A DNA stretch of 32,554 nt, taken from assembly GCA_029259595.1 (NCBI GenBank), contig JAJDEW010000089.1, positions 1-32,554 of the forward strand, in the 5' to 3' direction. This DNA comes from Planctomycetota bacterium. Lineage in GTDB: Bacteria; Planctomycetota; UBA1135; GCA-002686595. Positions within the stretch are counted from its first letter, which is position 1, and each line of letters begins with the position of its first letter. The notes beneath the pieces are model-generated. The model was not told where the DNA came from and made no database searches. It saw only the letters and a list, made by a program, of their open reading frames with translations. This document shows, in pieces, positions 24,740 through 29,721 of the stretch. Position numbers and translations under genes: made by a program.

Positions 24740-25665
24740 TGGCACAGAAGTCGACTCCCGCCGCGACGCAGGCGCGTGGCCTTGCTTGGCCGTCACCCAA
24801 GACCCTGGTCACGCTCTTGATCACGCTCTTGCTGGTTCTCGGCGAGTGGAGCTATGGCGTCGTCGGAGGCTATTCCAAGCTCGCTGCGATCTTGGGAGTC
24901 TGCGTCGGGGTGGAGATCGTCCTGTCGCTGTTTCTCCTCGGCCGTTTTCCGATGGTGCAGAGCGCCTACATCACCGGTGTCAGTCTCACCATCCTGCTGC
25001 GGCCCCAGGGCGGGCTCTGGTGGCCGTTTCTGGTCGGCGCGGGCCTGTCGATCGGTTCGAAGTACGTCCTGCGTTACCGCGGCCGTCACCTGTGGAATCC
25101 GAGCAATTTCGGTATCGCGCTCCTCCTCCTCCTCGCGCCGAATCAGGTCGCGATCCTCAGCCACGAGTTCGGCAATGCGCTGGCGACGAACGCGGTGATC
25201 TGGGGCGTGGGCCTGCTGGTCGCTTCGCGCGCCAAGGTCCTGCACATCAGCGCGACCTACGTCATCGCGTTTCTCGCCCTGGCGGCGCTGCGTTGCGTCG
25301 TGGTCGGCACACCCTTGCTGGCGGAGATCGCTCCGCTGACCGGGCCGCTCTACCAGCTGATGGTCTTCTTCATGCTGACCGATCCGCGCACGACGGTGGG
25401 GACGCGCAGGGGTCGAATGCTGACCGTGGCCGGCATCGCCGTGCTGGAGGCGATCTTCCGTCTGGGCAACGACCTCGACTGGCCCTTCTTCCACCTGCTG
25501 GCACCCGCGCCGCCGATCTTCGCCTTGGCGCTGCTCGGTCCGTTGGTCCTGTTCTTCGACTTGCGGGCACGTGCGCGCGGAGCGACGGTGCCAGCGTCGG
25601 GGAACGCGGTCACGGCGCGTACGCCGGATGCGATCGCGGAAGTCACGGTTCGTTCGGAGGGCTGA
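24739..25665 (+). CDS. RnfD/NqrB-like membrane protein
   Basis: The protein (308 aa, about eight to ten membrane helices) belongs by pattern to the RnfD/NqrB family: RHLWNPSNFGIALLLL at 115-131, YQLMVFFMLTDPRT at 205-218 and a Gly-rich helix arrangement. RnfD/NqrB subunits hold covalent FMN on a Thr in an S/T-G-A-T motif and move electrons coupled to ions. I do not see that motif here, so covalent flavin is doubtful. No RnfA, B, C, E or G gene is adjacent, so it acts outside a standard Rnf complex. The ATG overlaps the preceding ASPIC/UnbV stop. The last gene of the cluster, it ends 16 nt from a convergent gene. Confidence 0.82.
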   Translation: MAQKSTPAATQARGLAWPSPKTLVTLLITLLLVLGEWSYGVVGGYSKLAAILGVCVGVEIVLSLFLLGRFPMVQSAYITGVSLTILLRPQGGLWWPFLVGAGLSIGSKYVLRYRGRHLWNPSNFGIALLLLLAPNQVAILSHEFGNALATNAVIWGVGLLVASRAKVLHISATYVIAFLALAALRCVVVGTPLLAEIAPLTGPLYQLMVFFMLTDPRTTVGTRRGRMLTVAGIAVLEAIFRLGNDLDWPFFHLLAPAPPIFALALLGPLVLFFDLRARARGATVPASGNAVTARTPDAIAEVTVRSEG

Positions 25666-25681
25666 GGTTCGGGCCGCCCGA

Positions 25682-26887
25682 TCACTTCTTCGGATACGTC
25701 GCTTCCACCCAGGCTGCCCAGCCCGCATCGAACTCGGCCGGATCCATGCCCGTCGCGAGGTGCAGTGCCTCACGGGAACGCACGCGCGCATCCTCGCTGC
25801 GGCGCCGCCCGAGCGGATCCTTCAAGTGCACGAGCAGGCGACCGAAGGCCCCTTCGTCGGCGGACATGAGGTAGTCGATGCGCGACCACAGCACGAGGTG
25901 GTCGGACCACTTCAAGGCGTTCGGATCCGACCAGGCCAACATGTCCTCGGTCGTGGGATAGGCGCCATGACGAACGCGTGCGCGCACGCTCGGGGCCCAA
26001 TCCTCCTGGTCGCGGCTCTGGCGCGTGGCCGGGTCGGAGTTCGAGAAGACATGGAAGCGGGGGGAGACCTGGCGGCGGAACCAGTGGCCGATGCCTTCGA
26101 CGAGCCAGAACGGCAGCTGGAAGCGGAAGCCGCGCAACCCTTCGGCCAGGTTCTGGGCGACGGAGGCCTGAACGTAGCAGGTGAGCCCCGTGTCGCTCCG
26201 CCAGTCGCCTTCGAGCAGATCGGTCGCCGTCGCGAAGAGCAGCGAGCCTGTCTTCGGGAAGTGTTGGCGCTGGGGTTGCACGAAGGCCGTGCCGAAGGCC
26301 ACTTGCGTGTAGCGCGCCAGAGCACTCGACTTCTCGAGCAGGAGCACCGTGTACTTCGAACGTTGACCCAGATAGGGGCCGTCGCCCATGTCGCCTGGGC
26401 GGTTCACGCGAGCGGGATCCAGGGCGAGCGCGGGAAAGTCCGTCTCCTTCAGACCGAGATGCCCGAGGAACTCGGCATACAGGTTCTCGAGGCGCCGTGC
26501 GTGGAGATGGAGGCGCAGCCAGGGGTCGAGCTCCTTCGTCTTGGGCTTGACGCCGTCGATCGACTTCGCGAGCTCGAACAGCTCGGCGCGCAGTCGTTCG
26601 CGCTCGTCCTTGTCCCCGCGCGGAATGTCGTACGTGGGGAGGGCGCTGCCGAGCTTGAAGTGGGGCGTCTCGACCCAGAGCAGCGGAATACCGCCGAGCA
26701 GCGTCTCGATCTGCTCGGTCGTATGCACGTCGCCGAAGCGAAACGGGCCGAAGGACACGTAGCCCGCGCGCTCGAGGGCCGCGGGCTCGCCCTTCGTGTA
26801 GGGGTCGACCTCCGGGAAGCGCTCGATCTCGCCCTGGCCGCGAGGCAAGCCGGCCAGGGCGAGGCAGAGCACCAGGCGTCGAATCAA
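25682..26887 (-). CDS. exported protein, possible degenerate gluzincin-like peptidase
   Basis: The 401-aa protein starts at a TTG (26887) that overlaps the stop of the upstream gene as TTGA, giving a signal peptide (LIRRLVLCLALAGLPRGQG). A longer open frame extends upstream but only as a shadow of the neighbour. The mature protein has a WLRLHLHARRLENLYAEFLG helix region and, at about 270-300, an FWLVEGIGHWFRR segment that resembles the second metal-ligand helix of M1/MA-type peptidases. The first zinc motif (HExxH) is not present at the expected place (VQASVAQNLAEG). It may be a non-enzymatic relative; I am unsure of the family. It is co-transcribed with the thioredoxin-like gene. Confidence 0.7.
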   Translation of the reverse strand: MIRRLVLCLALAGLPRGQGEIERFPEVDPYTKGEPAALERAGYVSFGPFRFGDVHTTEQIETLLGGIPLLWVETPHFKLGSALPTYDIPRGDKDERERLRAELFELAKSIDGVKPKTKELDPWLRLHLHARRLENLYAEFLGHLGLKETDFPALALDPARVNRPGDMGDGPYLGQRSKYTVLLLEKSSALARYTQVAFGTAFVQPQRQHFPKTGSLLFATATDLLEGDWRSDTGLTCYVQASVAQNLAEGLRGFRFQLPFWLVEGIGHWFRRQVSPRFHVFSNSDPATRQSRDQEDWAPSVRARVRHGAYPTTEDMLAWSDPNALKWSDHLVLWSRIDYLMSADEGAFGRLLVHLKDPLGRRRSEDARVRSREALHLATGMDPAEFDAGWAAWVEATYPKK

Positions 26888-27867
26888 GACTCGCCCGAGG
26901 CCTGCGTGCCAGCGGTGGCTTCGGCCTCCTTCTTCGTCTCGCGCAGCTTCACGGCGGAGACGGCGATGGCGCGCGCGCGGGCTTCGGCCTTCTCGTTCTC
27001 GGCCTTGGCCAACTTGCGTCGGAGCTTCTCGATCTTCGAGGCCGAAGCCCCGGACTCGATCTTGTCGTCGATCTCGATCTCGAGACGGAGGAGATCCGCA
27101 TCCAGCTCGTCGAAGTCGTTCAGGAGGCGTTGCAGCTCCTTCAGCTTCGGCTTGACCTGGTCGAGATAGGCGCGCTCGAGCTGCTCTTCCATGAGCTTCC
27201 AGAGCTCGGTCCGGGACTGCTGTCCGTTGAGATCGACGCGCAGCTTGCCGTCGGGCGACGCCAGGAAGAGGTGCCCGGGATCCTTGGAATCGAACAAAGC
27301 ATGGAAGGGGTGATCCGCTTCCAACACGTCGGGCGGAAGCTTCACACAGTTGAACCAGCGCGACATGAGCATCGTGCGCTCGTTGTCCGCCTGACGGGTG
27401 AGCAGCGCATCGTCCGTGCCGTTGCAGGTGAAACACTCGCGCAGCACGAGCAGCGGGCGCTCGTCGTCTTGCGACAGGTAGGCGTAGGCCGCCTCCGCGG
27501 AGAGCGCCTGGCGTTGGAGCACCGCGCGCGAGACGTCGGCTTCACCACCGAGCGCCTGCTGGAAGATCGGGTGGTTCCAATCGATGGCGAGCTCGAAGCG
27601 ACTGGTCGGGCCGCGCGGCGTGACCATGTAGGGGCCCGCTGCCGGGCCCGCGACTCCAGGCATGGGGCTCGTCGGACTCGCCGGCGCGGGTCCGCCGCGC
27701 ACCCCACCTCCAGCGGGGGCAGCTCGTCCACTCGGCGTTGCGCCGGCCGGGGCGGAAGCACGACCGCTTCCGGGAGACGGACATCATTGCGGTGTGGCAC
27801 CCGCGGGCGAGCCGAGCATGAACACGAGCCAGCCGCAAAGTGCCGGGAAGAAGACGCTTGCTTGCAT
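26884..27867 (-). CDS. exported thioredoxin-like protein with in-frame TGA (candidate selenoprotein or nonsense-disrupted gene)
   Basis: The ATG at 27867 follows AGGAGG by 6 nt and starts a clear signal peptide (basic-poor but hydrophobic, MQASVFFPALCGWLVFMLG, to about residue 25). Codon 28 is TGA, followed by a Cys codon (TGT), and the same frame then stays open for 299 more codons. Residues 30-80 are a Pro/Ala/Gly-rich linker. A domain at about 95-215 has RPLLVLRECFTC with CxxC at Cys145/Cys148, suggesting a thioredoxin-like fold, and residues 240-315 form a Lys/Glu-rich coiled coil. If the TGA is read as selenocysteine the full protein is 327 aa. If it is a mutation, a shorter unexported product could start at GTG 27702. 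The stop overlaps the next gene's TTG. Confidence 0.6.
27753..27772 (-). promoter_or_regulatory. SECIS-like hairpin after the in-frame TGA
   Basis: On the minus strand CGGAAGC-GGTCGT-GCTTCCG forms a 7-bp perfect stem with a 6-nt loop. The loop begins GGU, as required in bacterial selenocysteine insertion elements, and its first G lies 18 nt after the TGA at 27786-27784, within the known window and close to the E. coli fdhF spacing as I recall it. GC-rich DNA forms hairpins often, so this is suggestive only. Confidence 0.45.
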
Positions 27868-27873
27868 CGAAGA

Positions 27874-27879
27874 CCTCCT
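27874..27879 (-). promoter_or_regulatory. ribosome binding site fixing the start at 27867
   Basis: AGGAGG on the minus strand with 6 nt to the ATG is one of the best Shine-Dalgarno matches in the window. It shows that translation starts upstream of the in-frame TGA and not at the later GTG or ATG codons. Confidence 0.7.
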
Positions 27880-28114
27880 GCGGTCGTCGGGGTGGTCGAA
27901 GTCCAGGTCCCGAGCCTAGCAGAGTTCCGGGCCCCGGTTTCAGGGGTGGCCGGCCGAGGCCCCGAAGACCGCCGTGGGGCGCGCTCTTCGCTGGCCGGCC
28001 CGCTGCCGGGGCGCCTGGCAACCCGCTGGAAGGGTGCTTCGGTTGCGATGGGGTGGCCAGGCCCTCTGGACCCGCGCCGCGCGCCGAAGGACCCTCTCAG
28101 CGGGCCGCTCGAGC

Positions 28115-28942
28115 TCAGAAGTCCTCGAAGAGCGTGCCGGCTCTCCAGTCGTGGGGACCCGTCACGCAGCGATCGTATCCGCCTCCGAAGACCGACCACA
28201 TCCCCAGGGCGTCACTCAACTGCCCACCGACAACAACGGAATAAGCGCCGTGGGCTCCGTTTTCTTCTCCTCCGACCGCGACGGAAGCAAGACCCGAGGC
28301 CACGTTCTGCTCACCGCCTACGATGACCGAGTAGTCGCCGCTGGCTTCGCTGACCAGACCGCCGTTGACCGACGATCCGACACCGCTCGCGATGCCGGTG
28401 TTTCCGCCGCTGATGGACGAGTCCAGGTTCGTGGCCTGATTCCGGCTACCAGCGCTGACGACGGCGTAGGGGCCGGACGTGAGATTGCGGCGCCCCACGA
28501 CCAGGCCACCGAAGCTGCTGTAGGAATGGCGCTGTCCGATCACGACGTTGTGGGACCCCGAACGATCGTCGCTGAACGGGTTGCCACACTCGTTGTAGCC
28601 GACGATCAGGTTGCCGAGGCCATTCGTCATGAGGCCCGGACCGTCCACGGCATTCGGATCGAGCGGGTCGCCGTTGGTCGCACCGAGGCCGTTGACGATC
28701 TGCACGTTGATCCCGGAGATTCGAAGGGTCTTGGGCCCTGTACCAGACGGGCAGGAGTCCGGATAGACGATGCTCATGTGGTTCAAGATCTCGAGGTGCT
28801 CCGCGGTCAGGCCCAGGGGTTGGAGCTGTTGGCCTTGGTCCTGGGTCCGTGTCCCGCTGACTTGATCCGCGCTCAGGAGGCCGAAGCCGGCCAAGCCGGC
28901 CAGCGCGAACAGGGCGTGAGTCCAGTCGATGGGGTGTTTCAT
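28115..28942 (-). CDS. exported beta-roll protein (YadA-head-like repeats)
   Basis: The 275-aa protein starts at ATG 28942 with GAGG 6-7 nt before it. It has a signal peptide (to about residue 25), then a spacer with a possible disulfide pair. From about residue 115 it consists of 14-16-residue repeats ending in GG/VG (SHNVVIGQ, GLVVGRRN, AVVSAGSRN, SSISGGNT, YSVIVGGEQN, SVAVGGEEN, YSVVVGGQ), the pattern of left-handed beta-rolls in trimeric-autotransporter heads. No stalk or membrane anchor follows, so it is a secreted or surface-bound head only. Such free-standing head proteins occur in environmental bacteria; their role is unknown. It is divergent from the sigma factor gene, 212 nt away. 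Confidence 0.85.
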   Translation of the reverse strand: MKHPIDWTHALFALAGLAGFGLLSADQVSGTRTQDQGQQLQPLGLTAEHLEILNHMSIVYPDSCPSGTGPKTLRISGINVQIVNGLGATNGDPLDPNAVDGPGLMTNGLGNLIVGYNECGNPFSDDRSGSHNVVIGQRHSYSSFGGLVVGRRNLTSGPYAVVSAGSRNQATNLDSSISGGNTGIASGVGSSVNGGLVSEASGDYSVIVGGEQNVASGLASVAVGGEENGAHGAYSVVVGGQLSDALGMWSVFGGGYDRCVTGPHDWRAGTLFEDF

Positions 28943-29154
28943 GGGAATCCTCGTGGGCTTCGTGATGACGCGAAAGGGGGCAAGAATGCCCTTCCCGTCC
29001 GTTGTCAGCGCGGGGTGCCGATCTTTCGACAAACGCGTAGAATTCTCGCGCGGGCGCAGCAGCCCGATCCGACGTGTTGCACGCGTCCGGGAGGCCCGGT
29101 CACGACCAACGCATCCGAAGCACTCTTCCATCAGGCTGCTCGCTCGACTGCGTC
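28943..29154. other. divergent intergenic region (beta-roll protein / ECF sigma)
   Basis: This 212-nt gap must carry promoters for both flanking genes. A TAGAAT at 29038-29043 on the plus strand is -10-like but has no good -35 at 16-18 nt. I see no gene or RNA structure here. Confidence 0.25.
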
Positions 29155-29721
29155 ATGGAATGGATCACCACGACGACCCTGCTCCGGGGGCTGGGCGCTT
29201 CCGAAGATCGGGGAGCCTGGCAACGGCTGTTCGACGCCCACCATCGTGCGCTCGTCGGCTTTGCGCGCAGGATGGGGCTCGGGAGCAGCGATGCCGAGGA
29301 TGCGGCGCAAGAGGCGCTCATTCGATTCGCGGACGCCTACAAGTCCGGACGCTACGAGCGCTCGAAGGGTCGTCTGAGGGATTGGCTCTTCGGTTTCGCG
29401 CGCCATTCCGTCCTCCAAGCCCGGAGGGCCATGGCGCGTGCTCCCGTTCCGGCCGGCTCCCTGGACGAACAAGCCCTCGAGCGCGACCTCCAGCGCGAGT
29501 GGAAGGATTCCTGGGAGGAGTCGGTCCTGCAAGTGTGCCTGCAACGCTTGCGGCGTGAGTCCGCGCCTCGGACCTTCGCGGCTTTCGAATTGGCGGGACT
29601 GGGAAGCGAGCCTGCCTCCGAGGTCGCACGTCGGCTCGAGATGACTCCGAACGCCGTCTACCTCGCGAAGTTCAGGCTCACGCAACGCCTGAGGGCCCTG
29701 GCGGAGGAGTATGAACGCTAG
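29155..29721 (+). CDS. ECF-type RNA polymerase sigma factor
   Basis: The 188-aa protein has region 2 (about 20-85, with DAEDAAQEALIRF and the RLRDWLFGFARHSV stretch of region 2.4) and a region 4 helix-turn-helix (about 150-185, ASEVARRLEMTPNAVYLAKFRLTQRLR). The ATG at 29155 is chosen because the preceding in-frame residues do not fit the family. There is no good Shine-Dalgarno. The stop overlaps the kinase start by 11 nt, the arrangement seen for Planctomycete ECF groups whose activity is governed by a partner Ser/Thr kinase. Target promoters are not evident; the divergent beta-roll gene is a candidate. Confidence 0.93.
   Translation: MEWITTTTLLRGLGASEDRGAWQRLFDAHHRALVGFARRMGLGSSDAEDAAQEALIRFADAYKSGRYERSKGRLRDWLFGFARHSVLQARRAMARAPVPAGSLDEQALERDLQREWKDSWEESVLQVCLQRLRRESAPRTFAAFELAGLGSEPASEVARRLEMTPNAVYLAKFRLTQRLRALAEEYER

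Noticed and set aside
25571..27169. Long plus-strand frame opposite the 25682-27867 genes
   Set aside because: The minus-strand frames have signal peptides, a strong ribosome binding site, a coiled coil and a TTGA junction; the plus frame shows no motif.
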